From contig CALAMO010000051.1 in NCBI GenBank assembly GCA_937925855.1, positions 1-40,463 of the forward strand: a stretch of DNA of 40,463 nucleotides, given 5' to 3'. The notes beneath the pieces are model-generated. The model had not been told where the DNA came from. It worked only from the letters and a program-made list of their open reading frames with translations, and ran no database searches. The stretch comes from an uncultured Thiotrichaceae bacterium (GTDB lineage Bacteria > Pseudomonadota > Gammaproteobacteria > Thiotrichales > Thiotrichaceae). Of this stretch, positions 7,180 through 15,985 are shown piece by piece; positions within the stretch are counted from its first letter, which is position 1, and each line of letters begins with the position of its first letter. The position numbers were made by a program, and so were the translations under genes.

Positions 7180-9725
7180 CAGAAAATTTGTTCAGGTATT
7201 TCGACGGATTCGTTTTGTGTTTCGGCCAGTGGGGCTGTGTCCTCGGTCGCCTGGAGCGGTAGTTGCTGATCTGTGAACGTAGTAGCCATATTTTCTGCAT
7301 TATCCACGATGTCCACTGAGCTGGTAAACAGCTCCGTATTAATTATCTCGTCTTCTGCGTTTGGGGTAGGTGTTGACGCCATATCCAGTGGGTCAGTGAC
7401 AGTGACCGCCGTGCCATCGATGTTATTGGCTGCCTGTTGTAGTGTGTTGGCATAGCTTGGCCACGATTTCTCGGGCTGGTCATGCAGCAGCGCCTGCATC
7501 AGTGCTATCCACATCGGCAGCGCAATTTTGGTTGAGGTTTCTTTTTTGCCTAACTCGGCCATGTCGTCAAAACCCGCCCAGGCGACGGCTACGTAGTCTG
7601 GCGTAAAACCGGCGAACCAGGAATCTTTTTGGTCGTTGGTGGTGCCTGTTTTGCCGGCTATATCCTGACGCTTAAGCGTTCTGCCTGCCGCCGCTGCAGT
7701 TCCAAAGCGAGTAACGCCTTGCAGCATGTTGATCATTTGCTGTTGGGTGCGCGGGCTGATAATTCTGGGTGCTGCGGGCGCCTGATTTGCTGTGGTATCA
7801 GGAGTGATGGTCGGCATGGGGCAGTGCGTCAACTGGTCACCGCAGGCCTGCCGAGTGGTATGCGTGGCGTCATACAGTACCTGTCCCGTGTTGCTGACAA
7901 TGCGATTGATGAAATGGGCATCAACCTTAAATCCACCGTTGGCAAAGGCCGCATAAGCCGTGGCCATTTGTAGCGGTGTTGTCAATCCAGTACCCAGAGC
8001 CAGCGTCAGATTCGGTGGCAGGTTCTGCTTCTGATAACCAAAGCGCATGGCATAGTCGATGGTCTTGCTGATGCCGGTATTGCGCAATAGGCGAATAGCG
8101 ACCAAATTACGCGATTTGGCCAGTGCTTCGCTGATCGTGGTTGGGCCGATATATTTGCCGCTGAAATTCTTGGGCTGCCAGTTGTTACCGGGCACGGTAA
8201 TGGGGGCATCGTTGATGATGCTAGTTGCGGTGAAGGCACCGCTTTCCAGGGCGGCGGCATAAACGATTGGCTTGAAGCTGGAACCCGGCTGGCGCATCGC
8301 CTGTGTCGCCCGGTTGAACTGAGAGTGCCCGTAGTCAAAGCCGCCGATAATAGAGCGGATAGCCCCGTTTTTTGGCGCCATCACCAGCAGCGCACCATTA
8401 ATGTCGGGCATCTGCGCTAATTGCCAGCGATCAATGGCGCTGTCACCATCCGCCTGTGGTACGGCCATGTTACGGATTCGCACGATGTCGCCGGGTTTTA
8501 CCACGTCGCGGATGCTGCGTGGTTTTCGCCCCTGGCGATCCGTGTTAACAAAGGGGCGTGCCCATGCCATCGCCGCGAGATCCAGGTAAATAGTACTGCC
8601 GTTCATCGCCTGATCTAAAATCAATAGTTCAGCCTGCAACGCGTTAACGCCTATTACTAAGGCAGCCTGCATCCCTGCGATGGTGCGGAAATTGGCTAGC
8701 TTGTCGAGCCGTTCTTCCTGATCGGGATACTCAGCCAGATTAATATAATCTTCTGGCCCGCGATAGCCGTGGCGCTGGTCGTAAGCTAGAAGCGCCTGGC
8801 GCAGTGCGCTAACGGTATGCTGCTGGATTGTGGCGTCTAAAGTGGTGTAAACATGGTAGCCCTGTGTGTAAGCGTCACCCTGGTACTGTTTGACGATGGC
8901 GGCGCGCACCATTTCAGCTAGATACGGCGCATTGGCGGCTACCGCCGGTTTGTAAATCCGTGCCGTATTTTCTTCCAGAAACGCCTGTTCGTATGCGGCG
9001 AAATCAATATAACCTAAGTTTAGCATGCGTTTTAAGATGTAATCGCGGCGGGTCATGGCGCGCTCTGGGTTTGCGATTGGATTATAGCGTGAGGGCGCTT
9101 TCGGTAATCCGGCCAGCATTGCCATTTGGGCTAGGCTTAATTCCTCTAGCTTTTCTTTGCCGTAGTAGATTTGTGCAGCGGCGGCAATGCCGTAGGCGCG
9201 ATTACCCAGGTAAATCTTATTGAGATACAGTTCAAGAATTTCATTTTTACTGAGGTTGCGTTCCAGTTTAAATGCCAGGAGCGTCTCTTTTAACTTCCTT
9301 GCTAGCGTTTTCTCACGCCCAAGAAACGCATTGCGAGCCAGCTGCATGGTAATGGTGCTCGCACCTTGTGAAAAGCGTCCGGTAGTCGCGAAATTGTGTA
9401 AGGCGCGTGCAATGCCTTTGAGGTCTATCCCTTGGTGTTCATAATAACGGGCATCTTCAATAGCGATAAACGCTTGTCGCAGTCGCGGTGGAACTTGCTC
9501 GAACCGTACCGGTCTGCGGCGTTTGGCACCGTATTCTGCGATGAGTTGGTTATCATGTGAATAGATGCGGAGTGGCACCTGTAGTTCGATTTGGTGTAAG
9601 TCTGCGCTACTGGGCAGCTGTGGCGCATAAAAGAAGTAAAGCCCACACAGCGAACTTAGGGCCAGTACGCTAAGCGACAGCAAAGCACTGATCAAATAAG
9701 TGATGGTTTTAGCAAGATAATGCAT
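7179..9725 (-). CDS. mrcA: Penicillin-binding protein 1A, bifunctional
   Basis: A class A PBP that polymerises glycan strands and cross-links peptides in the periplasm, anchored by one N-terminal helix (about 7-33). The family-51 glycosyltransferase domain has AIEDARYYEHQGID (88-101, catalytic Glu90) and GASTITMQLARN (121-132). A PCB_OB-like insert follows at about 330-440. The transpeptidase has SxxK at Ser482-Lys485 (GSSFKP), SRN (538-540) and KTGTT (692-696). All catalytic motifs are present. The last 85 or so residues form an acidic, Thr/Asn-rich tail of low complexity. The 848-residue length is normal for PBP1A. It is divergent from pilM (the conserved ponA-pilM arrangement) and coupled to the downstream unknown gene. 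Confidence 0.95.
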   Translation of the reverse strand: MHYLAKTITYLISALLSLSVLALSSLCGLYFFYAPQLPSSADLHQIELQVPLRIYSHDNQLIAEYGAKRRRPVRFEQVPPRLRQAFIAIEDARYYEHQGIDLKGIARALHNFATTGRFSQGASTITMQLARNAFLGREKTLARKLKETLLAFKLERNLSKNEILELYLNKIYLGNRAYGIAAAAQIYYGKEKLEELSLAQMAMLAGLPKAPSRYNPIANPERAMTRRDYILKRMLNLGYIDFAAYEQAFLEENTARIYKPAVAANAPYLAEMVRAAIVKQYQGDAYTQGYHVYTTLDATIQQHTVSALRQALLAYDQRHGYRGPEDYINLAEYPDQEERLDKLANFRTIAGMQAALVIGVNALQAELLILDQAMNGSTIYLDLAAMAWARPFVNTDRQGRKPRSIRDVVKPGDIVRIRNMAVPQADGDSAIDRWQLAQMPDINGALLVMAPKNGAIRSIIGGFDYGHSQFNRATQAMRQPGSSFKPIVYAAALESGAFTATSIINDAPITVPGNNWQPKNFSGKYIGPTTISEALAKSRNLVAIRLLRNTGISKTIDYAMRFGYQKQNLPPNLTLALGTGLTTPLQMATAYAAFANGGFKVDAHFINRIVSNTGQVLYDATHTTRQACGDQLTHCPMPTITPDTTANQAPAAPRIISPRTQQQMINMLQGVTRFGTAAAAGRTLKRQDIAGKTGTTNDQKDSWFAGFTPDYVAVAWAGFDDMAELGKKETSTKIALPMWIALMQALLHDQPEKSWPSYANTLQQAANNIDGTAVTVTDPLDMASTPTPNAEDEIINTELFTSSVDIVDNAENMATTFTDQQLPLQATEDTAPLAETQNESVEIPEQIF

Positions 9726-9850
9726 AACAAAGAGCTGTTCTATGCGGCGGTGGGCCGCTGTTTATAATTATTAAGATTGCCGAATGCCCGTGGTATCGGA
9801 AGCGGTGTTTGAGCATTGAAACTAAGCGCCGCTGTTCCTCGAAAGGTGTT

Positions 9851-9882
9851 GTGTTTGCTTTCCGTTTATCCGAAACAAACAC
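9851..9882. repeat. Inverted repeat in the ponA-pilM promoter region
   Basis: GTGTTTG (9851-9857) pairs with CAAACAC (9876-9882). TTTC and GAAA inside extend the stem after a single unpaired C, leaving a 9-nt loop. It lies about midway between the two divergent start codons, so it may be an operator shared by both genes or a leader hairpin. No U-tract follows on either strand. Confidence 0.7.
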
Positions 9883-9974
9883 ATTCAACCGATGTCCAGA
9901 GTAGACTATTTTAAGGTTTAGAGCTAGCTTATTTGTTAGATAAATAATAAAAATAACCAGTCAGGTCTTATTAA

Positions 9975-11027
9975 GTGTTTTCATTCTTAAATCGTAAACA
10001 AAATCTGCTTGGCCTCGACATTAGTTCGTCGGCGGTGAAGTTAGTTGAAATGTCACGGAAAGGGCGTTCCTATCGCATCGAAAGCTATGCGGTTGCCCCT
10101 CTACCTGAAGGCGTTTCCAATGAAAAAGATATTATTGAGCCAGAACCGATTGGGGAGGCCATTCGTAAAGCGCAGCGTGAAAGCCGTAGCCGCCTGAAGC
10201 GCTGTGCGCTGGCGATACCGACTTCAATGGCGATCAATAAAATTATTACCATGTCGGCTTCCATACCCGAGGCGGAGATGGAAGCGCAAATTGCGATTGA
10301 GGCCGATCAGCATATCCCCTATGCAATGGAAGAAGTGAGTTATGACTTCGAGGTGTTGGGGCCGTCGATGAGTGACCCGGATATGCTTGATATTCTGCTA
10401 GCCGGTACCCGTTCTGAGAATGTTGAAGTACGTGTGGCTGCCGCAGAAATGGCTGGGTTGACCGTTGAAATTGTTGACACAGAAACGCATGCGTTGGAAA
10501 AAGTACTGCGTTGTTTGACGGATGAACTAGGGCGGTATGACTCTGTGGCTGTCGTCGATTTTGGCGCGACCATGACGAGTATCACGGTGTTTGAACAGGG
10601 GCGATTGACCTTTTCCCGTGAGCAGTCATTCGGTGGACGTCAACTCACTGAACAAATTATGCACCGGTATGGCCTGACCTGGCAGGAAGCAGGCTTGGCT
10701 AAGAAAGAGGGTAATCTGCCGGAAAACTATATGTCGGAAGTGCTGGAGCCCTTTAAAGATAATATGGTGGGCCAGCTGCACCGTTTCTTACAGTTCTACT
10801 ATGCATCCAGTCAGCATGATGGCGTCAGCCAGATATTGATCTCCGGTGGTTGCGCCCGTATTCCTGGTATTGATGAACAGATACAGTCTGTGATTGGCAC
10901 ACCGGTGAAAGTTGTTAATCCGTTTGCACAGATTGCCTTAGGTTCTCGTGTGAGTCCGGTACGATTTACCAACGATATGCAGGCGCTGTTGATTGCTGCA
11001 GGTCTTTCTCTGCGAGGACTTGATTAA
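9975..11027 (+). CDS. pilM: Type IV pilus assembly protein PilM
   Basis: PilM is the cytoplasmic actin-like ATPase of the pilus alignment subcomplex and binds the N-terminus of PilN. The 350-residue product begins at a GTG (MFSFLNRKQNLLGLDISSSA), which carries the phosphate-1 loop GLDISSSAVKLVE. Phosphate-2 lies at VAVVDFGATMTSITVFE, and the adenosine-region motif is ILISGGCARIPGI. All expected actin-fold elements are present. It heads pilMNOPQ; its stop overlaps the pilN start (TAATG). The promoter is presumably in the 249-bp divergent interval from ponA. Confidence 0.95.
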   Translation: MFSFLNRKQNLLGLDISSSAVKLVEMSRKGRSYRIESYAVAPLPEGVSNEKDIIEPEPIGEAIRKAQRESRSRLKRCALAIPTSMAINKIITMSASIPEAEMEAQIAIEADQHIPYAMEEVSYDFEVLGPSMSDPDMLDILLAGTRSENVEVRVAAAEMAGLTVEIVDTETHALEKVLRCLTDELGRYDSVAVVDFGATMTSITVFEQGRLTFSREQSFGGRQLTEQIMHRYGLTWQEAGLAKKEGNLPENYMSEVLEPFKDNMVGQLHRFLQFYYASSQHDGVSQILISGGCARIPGIDEQIQSVIGTPVKVVNPFAQIALGSRVSPVRFTNDMQALLIAAGLSLRGLD

Positions 11028-11611
11028 TGGCTGGTTTGAATCTACTACCCTGGCGCGATAAGGCGCGTGAACAGAAGAAAAAGCAGTTTTTTGCTGCGTT
11101 GGGCGGCGCGATGGCTGTGGCGGGCGTGCTGGTCTTTCTTGGGCATACCTACATGGGGTCTGTGATTGACTATCAGCAGCAGCGTAACCAGTTTCTACAA
11201 AATGAAATTGCTGTCTTTGATAAGCGCATCAGTAACATTAAAAAGCTAGATGCAACCAAGCAGGCATTGCTGAGTCGGATGCAGGTTATTGAGGACTTAC
11301 AGAGTACACGTCCGGCTATAGTACATCTATTTGATGAGATGGCGACCGCACTGCCCGGTGGAGTTTATCTGGAAAGTCTGAAACAGACCGACACAATGGT
11401 TAACCTTGAGGGTAAAGCAGAATCGAACGCTCGTGTTTCAAGTTATATGAATCGACTGGATCGCTCTCCTTGGTTAAGTTCTTCTGATTTGAACATCATT
11501 TCTGCGGCGCAGGATAGCAATGGTAGTCGGAATCTGCGGGACTTTAAGCTTGATGTTAGGCAGTTATTGAAGCAGGGAAAAGGGGACGGGGATGAATCTA
11601 CAGGAAATTAA
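11027..11611 (+). CDS. pilN: Type IV pilus assembly protein PilN
   Basis: PilN is a bitopic inner-membrane protein that links cytoplasmic PilM to periplasmic PilO. The PilM-binding motif LNLLPWRDK is at residues 4-12. One membrane helix follows at about 22-44, then a coiled coil (about 45-90) and a ferredoxin-like periplasmic domain with the segment LPGGVYLESLKQTD. The 194-residue length fits. It overlaps pilM by 1 nt and pilO by 20 nt, which implies coupled translation and matched amounts. Confidence 0.94.
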   Translation: MAGLNLLPWRDKAREQKKKQFFAALGGAMAVAGVLVFLGHTYMGSVIDYQQQRNQFLQNEIAVFDKRISNIKKLDATKQALLSRMQVIEDLQSTRPAIVHLFDEMATALPGGVYLESLKQTDTMVNLEGKAESNARVSSYMNRLDRSPWLSSSDLNIISAAQDSNGSRNLRDFKLDVRQLLKQGKGDGDESTGN

Positions 11612-12245
11612 TAATCTGGCGGAAGATCCAGGTGGCGTATCCTGGCCGATTAAAGCCGTTGTCTTGTTGGCGGTGATGCTGCTGATCCTGTTTCTAGGCT
11701 ACAAGCTGGTGATTACTAGTCAGTTTGAAGAGCTGGGCCGGGTTGAAAATAAAGAGCGGGAATTGAAAGCGAGTTTTGAAACCAAACAGTTTCGTGCCAG
11801 TCAGCTGGAAGCCTATGAAGAACAATTAGCCGAGATGCAGCTGTCATTTGGCAATTTGCTGCAACAGCTGCCGAGCCGTACCGAAATACCGTCACTGATC
11901 ATCGATATATCTGAGAAAGGCGTGTCGAACGGCTTGGAAATTGTCCTGTTTGAACCTTTGGCGGAAGTCTCGCAAGAGTTCTACGCAGAGAAGCCAATTA
12001 AGCTGATTGCATTAGGCACTTATAAAGAGCTGGCGACCTTTGTGAGTGATATTTCAGGTCTACCGCGTATTGTAACGATTCATAATATTGATTTGCGGGT
12101 GGTGGCTGAAGACAGTAATGAACCAGAGGCTGCCGCTAGTCTAGAGGATGATGTAGCCAAACGGTTGCGCATGGAAGCACTCATTAAGACTTATCGTTAT
12201 CTAGAGGATGGCGATCTTGAAAACGATGTCCTGGCGAATAAATAA
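11592..12245 (+). CDS. pilO: Type IV pilus assembly protein PilO
   Basis: PilO forms heterodimers with PilN and contacts PilP in the periplasm. The 217-residue product has a short cytoplasmic tail, one membrane helix at about 21-40 (VVLLAVMLLILFLGYKL), a coiled coil (about 45-85), and a ferredoxin-like domain ending with LPRIVTIHNIDLRV. An acidic C-terminal tail follows. The start overlaps the pilN end by 20 nt; AAAGGGGACGGGG provides a strong ribosome-binding site inside pilN. Confidence 0.94.
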   Translation: MNLQEINNLAEDPGGVSWPIKAVVLLAVMLLILFLGYKLVITSQFEELGRVENKERELKASFETKQFRASQLEAYEEQLAEMQLSFGNLLQQLPSRTEIPSLIIDISEKGVSNGLEIVLFEPLAEVSQEFYAEKPIKLIALGTYKELATFVSDISGLPRIVTIHNIDLRVVAEDSNEPEAAASLEDDVAKRLRMEALIKTYRYLEDGDLENDVLANK

Positions 12246-12264
12246 TGTTTAATTGGGTGTGCAA

Positions 12265-12822
12265 ATGACTAAGAAGAATTTTTGCTTGGGCTGCCGACCC
12301 GCTAGCCGAGTGCTGCCAGGGATATTGATGGCTGTGTTACTTAGTGCCTGTGATCGGAATATGGCTGACTTGGAGCAGTATGCGAGTACTATTAAAGCGC
12401 GTCCGGCCAAGCCGATTGAGCCGATTCCGGTGATTAAGCCCTATGTACGGTTTATTTACCCCGATCAAGATGCTGATCCGTTTGATGCTTCGGTATTGAC
12501 GCCGGACGACGACAAACAGCTCCCGGACTCGGTGGCAATTGATAGTAACCGAGCGCCTGAGTACCTGGAGAGTTTTCCATTAGACAGTTTGAGTATGGTG
12601 GGAACCGTGTTCAGGCAAGCTCAGTTATGGGCGTTGATCCGTGTGCCTAATGGTTCGGTGCATCGTGTCAAAAAGGGTAATTATATTGGTAAAAACCACG
12701 GTAAAATACTAGAGGTCGGAGAGGTGAGTATCCAGCTGACTGAAATAGTAGAAAATGGTTTTGGTGGTTATAAAGAACGTGATAATGAAGTCACTATTTC
12801 CACCCCTAATAAAGAAATATAA
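12265..12822 (+). CDS. pilP: Type IV pilus assembly lipoprotein PilP
   Basis: PilP is a lipoprotein that connects the PilN-PilO dimer to the N0 region of the PilQ secretin. From the ATG at 12265 it has 185 residues. The signal peptide ends in the lipobox LLSAC with Cys29 as the lipidation site. A proline-rich linker (KPIEPIPVIKPYV) and the C-terminal beta-domain with SLSMVGTVFRQAQLWALIRVP follow. The typical end motif LTEIVENGFGGYKERD is present. Residues 15-28 form a hydrophobic h-region. An in-frame TTG 12 bp upstream is less likely to be the start. Confidence 0.93.
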   Translation: MTKKNFCLGCRPASRVLPGILMAVLLSACDRNMADLEQYASTIKARPAKPIEPIPVIKPYVRFIYPDQDADPFDASVLTPDDDKQLPDSVAIDSNRAPEYLESFPLDSLSMVGTVFRQAQLWALIRVPNGSVHRVKKGNYIGKNHGKILEVGEVSIQLTEIVENGFGGYKERDNEVTISTPNKEI

Positions 12823-12857
12823 AAAAACATAAGCATTTCTGAAATAAGGTTGCAACA

Positions 12858-15377
12858 ATGAAAATAATAAAGCAAACCACCATTGGGTATTTTCTGGCGC
12901 TTGTTGCTCTGGCTATGCCTGTTTCCTTGTCAGCTGCTGGAAGCCAATTGAAAAATATAACAATCGGCGGCGCGGCTTCGGGCCAAACGGCAGTGAATTT
13001 GGATTTCAATGTGCCGGTCGCGCGTCCACACACGTTTATGCTGGATAATCCTCCGCGTATTGTGCTTGATTTTCCAAGTGTTGATGTCTTGCCGGGAGCA
13101 AGACGCAATAATATGGGGGCCGGTGTCGTTCGATCCGTGTATTCTGCCAATAATAAAGGCATGGCGCGGGTGGTGATCGCACTAGCGAGTATGGCCCAAT
13201 ACACCCTCCAGCAGCGCGGGGATGACCTAGTCGTCTTATTTTCTGGTCAGAACAGTGCAGCAAGGCCGCGTGTTTCTTCCTCGCAACAGGTTGCGAACAG
13301 ACCGCCTGCTCCTAATGCAAGCTATGACTGGTATCGTAACCCTAACGGGCAGGAAGCGGGGCAGTCGGCTAATCAGTACAGTGCACAGCAGCAAGTTCAA
13401 CAACAGGCCCAACAACGTCGGCGGCAGCCTGCCGCGCGGCAGCAGTACCATGCACAGCAACAGCAGGCTCAGCAACGTGCACAGCAGCAGCGAGTACAGC
13501 AACAGCAGGCCCAGCAACGTGCGCAGCAGCAGCGAATACAGCAACAGCAAGCCCAGCAACGTGCCCAACAACAGCGAGTACAGCAACAGCAGGCTCAGCA
13601 GCGTGCCCAGCAGCAACGGATACAGCAGCAGCGTGCCCAGCAGCAACGGGTTCAACAGCAGCGCGCCCAGCCACGCCACCTTAATGCCGCGCATGGTGGG
13701 GCAAATTCCTTGCGCTCCGTGGATTTCCGTCGTAATGCTGCGGGTGGCGGACGCATTATTGTGGTGTTGCCTAGCAGCAATGCCAAGGTCTCTGATGATA
13801 AGCGTGGCAACACCTTGAATTTAGTGCTGCATAATATGGATGTACCACAAAACTGGCAGAAGCGCTTGGATGTCATGGATTTTGCTACGCCGGTATCTTC
13901 CATTCAGATCACTCAGCGAGGGGGGAATGGCCAGGTAGCGATTGTCGCTAACCAAGGTTTTAACTATCGCACTGAGATGACGAAAAATGTTTATACCGTT
14001 CATATCGATAAGCTAAAGCCGTCGCAGAAAAAGCCTAAGCTTGGTGTGAATAAGCCTAAAGTGTTTAAAGGTGACAAGCTGTCGCTGAATTTCCAGGATA
14101 TTGAAGTGCGTGCCGTGTTACAGCTACTCGCTGATTTTACGAACAAGAACATCGTGGTGAGTGACTCAGTCGCGGGTAATATTACGGTACGCCTGAAGGA
14201 CGTTCCTTGGGATCAGGCACTGGATATTGTGCTGGAATCAAAAAATCTGGGGATGCGGCAAAACGGTAATGTTATTTGGGTTGCGCCCAACGATGAGCTG
14301 GATGCAAAAGAAGCCAGAGCGCTGGAAATTGCTAAACGTAAGGTCGCGCTGGAACCATTGGTAACTGAATACATTCCAATCAATTTCGCCAAGGCGGGTA
14401 ATTTGGTTGAGCTAATTGAGAAGCGTTCAGCCACTGAAGATGAGTCCTCGTCCTCGCATTCGTTGTTGTCAACGCGCGGCAGTATCTCGTTTGATGGCCG
14501 GACTAATACTATTTTGGTGAAAGATACGCCTTCTCAGGTCAATCAGATTCGCGACTTAGTTAAAGTACTGGATGTGCCGGTGCAACAAGTGCTGATTGAA
14601 TCGCGAATCGTTATTGCAAATGACGAGTTCGGCAAAGAATTAGGTGCACGTTTTGGCGCTTCACCCCGCTGGGTGAACGGTGATTCTATTGGTATCGCTG
14701 CGGGTAATATTGGTAGTGGTGGCACCGATAACTACTATGACTCAATTGCTAACTCTCAGTCATCAGGTGGGAATATAGAGTTGCCGGGTGTGAATGATCG
14801 CCTCAATGTTAATCTGCCCGTCGTCGGTGCTGCCGGCAGCTTTGGCTTCTCGATTTTGACGTCTGATTTCATGCTGGATCTAGAATTGTCTGCCTTACAG
14901 GCCGAGAGTAAAGGTGAAATTATTGCGACCCCTCGGGTGATTACTTCGGATCAGACTAAGGCACTGATTGAACAGGGTGTGGAAATTCCCTATCAGCAGG
15001 CCAGCTCTAGCGGTGCTACCAATGTCGCCTTTAAGAAAGCGGTATTAAGCCTGGAGGTGACACCACAGATTACGCCGGATGAGCATATTTCCATGGACTT
15101 GCGGGTTAACCAGGATACGGTGGGACAGGTGTTTGCTAACGTGCCGAGTATTGATACCCGTGAAGTGCAGACTCGCGTGCTGGTCGCCAATGGTCAGACC
15201 ATTGTGCTAGGCGGAGTGCATGAGGAAAATAAAATCAACGGTGTAACCAAGGTGCCAGTCTTAGGTGATTTGCCCGTAGTCGGTCAGCTATTCCGTAAGA
15301 CTAACAAGAGTGAAAACAAGCGTGAACTGCTAATTTTTGTGACGCCTAAAATTGTTGATAGCGAAACTAAAAATTAG
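12858..15377 (+). CDS. pilQ: Type IV pilus secretin PilQ, with Gln-rich linker
   Basis: PilQ forms the outer-membrane gate through which the pilus passes. The order is: signal peptide (1-26), first AMIN domain (about 30-130, peptidoglycan binding), a Gln/Arg/Ala-rich linker (176-272) with four perfect-length 14-residue repeats, second AMIN domain (about 283-390), N0/STN (FKGDKLSLNFQDIEVRAVLQ onward), an N1 domain, and the secretin barrel to residue 839. The end carries VPVLGDLPVVGQLFRKT, the secretin signature. Length is above typical because of the linker. It is the last pil gene and is followed after 65 bp by aroK. Confidence 0.95.
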   Translation: MKIIKQTTIGYFLALVALAMPVSLSAAGSQLKNITIGGAASGQTAVNLDFNVPVARPHTFMLDNPPRIVLDFPSVDVLPGARRNNMGAGVVRSVYSANNKGMARVVIALASMAQYTLQQRGDDLVVLFSGQNSAARPRVSSSQQVANRPPAPNASYDWYRNPNGQEAGQSANQYSAQQQVQQQAQQRRRQPAARQQYHAQQQQAQQRAQQQRVQQQQAQQRAQQQRIQQQQAQQRAQQQRVQQQQAQQRAQQQRIQQQRAQQQRVQQQRAQPRHLNAAHGGANSLRSVDFRRNAAGGGRIIVVLPSSNAKVSDDKRGNTLNLVLHNMDVPQNWQKRLDVMDFATPVSSIQITQRGGNGQVAIVANQGFNYRTEMTKNVYTVHIDKLKPSQKKPKLGVNKPKVFKGDKLSLNFQDIEVRAVLQLLADFTNKNIVVSDSVAGNITVRLKDVPWDQALDIVLESKNLGMRQNGNVIWVAPNDELDAKEARALEIAKRKVALEPLVTEYIPINFAKAGNLVELIEKRSATEDESSSSHSLLSTRGSISFDGRTNTILVKDTPSQVNQIRDLVKVLDVPVQQVLIESRIVIANDEFGKELGARFGASPRWVNGDSIGIAAGNIGSGGTDNYYDSIANSQSSGGNIELPGVNDRLNVNLPVVGAAGSFGFSILTSDFMLDLELSALQAESKGEIIATPRVITSDQTKALIEQGVEIPYQQASSSGATNVAFKKAVLSLEVTPQITPDEHISMDLRVNQDTVGQVFANVPSIDTREVQTRVLVANGQTIVLGGVHEENKINGVTKVPVLGDLPVVGQLFRKTNKSENKRELLIFVTPKIVDSETKN
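13455..13622 (+). repeat. 42-bp tandem repeat (four copies) inside pilQ
   Basis: Residues 200-255 are four consecutive 14-residue units, QQQQAQQRAQQQRV alternating with the same unit ending in I. A degenerate tail follows (QQQRAQQQRVQQQRAQ). The DNA copies differ mainly at synonymous CAA/CAG positions. The unit length is a multiple of three, so copy-number change would lengthen or shorten the linker without a frameshift. Confidence 0.95.
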
Positions 15378-15442
15378 GTCAAGCTATGATTAAACGTTAG
15401 CTGCCCCTTGATTCCCATGCCTACTGCTGGCATAAAAGCCGG

Positions 15443-15985
15443 ATGCAAAAAAATATTGTACTGGTGGGAATGATGGGGGCCGGTAAGTCTACCATTGGTA
15501 GGCAGCTGGCTCGACGCTGCAAGTTGGAATTTTATGATTCTGACCGGGTGATAGAAGCGCGTACCGGAGTAAGCATTGCGACGATTTTTGAGATCGAAGG
15601 TGAAGAGAGTTTTCGCGACCGGGAACAGCAAACCATTGCTGAGTTGAGCCAGCGCAGCGGTATTGTGCTGGCCACTGGCGGCGGCAGTATTCTGCGTGCC
15701 GCCAGCCGGGACTGCCTGAAGGCTGCCGGGCCGGTGATTTACCTGCGCACTTCGGCGGAGCAGTTATTTGCCCGCATTCGCCACGATAAAGCGCGCCCTT
15801 TAATGCAGACCACGAACCCACTGCAAACTCTGCGTGCTTTACTCAAGGCGCGTGAAAAGTACTATCTCGACGTGGCGGATATCGTACTGCCCACCGGTAA
15901 GCAGCGCACCTCAGCGATTGTACGCCACGCCTGCAATAAGCTGAAACACATACAGGAATCCCTCCATGCAAACGCTCACCGTTGA
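15443..15985 (+). CDS. aroK: Shikimate kinase
   Basis: AroK phosphorylates shikimate at the 3-hydroxyl with ATP, the fifth step of the chorismate pathway. The Walker A loop GMMGAGKST is at 9-17. The shikimate-binding Asp is in YDSDRV (31-36), and further substrate contacts come from FRDREQQ and the GGGS loop (LATGGGSI). The lid region has RHDKARPLM. At 180 residues it has the usual length. It follows pilQ and overlaps aroB by 20 nt, the conserved pilQ-aroK-aroB order. Confidence 0.95.
   Translation: MQKNIVLVGMMGAGKSTIGRQLARRCKLEFYDSDRVIEARTGVSIATIFEIEGEESFRDREQQTIAELSQRSGIVLATGGGSILRAASRDCLKAAGPVIYLRTSAEQLFARIRHDKARPLMQTTNPLQTLRALLKAREKYYLDVADIVLPTGKQRTSAIVRHACNKLKHIQESLHANAHR

Noticed and set aside
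13236-13694. Long Leu- or Val/Ala-rich open frames antisense or out of frame to the pilQ repeat
   Set aside because: They are by-products of the CAG/CAA repeat, which is free of stops in several frames. The pilQ frame carries real domains on both sides.
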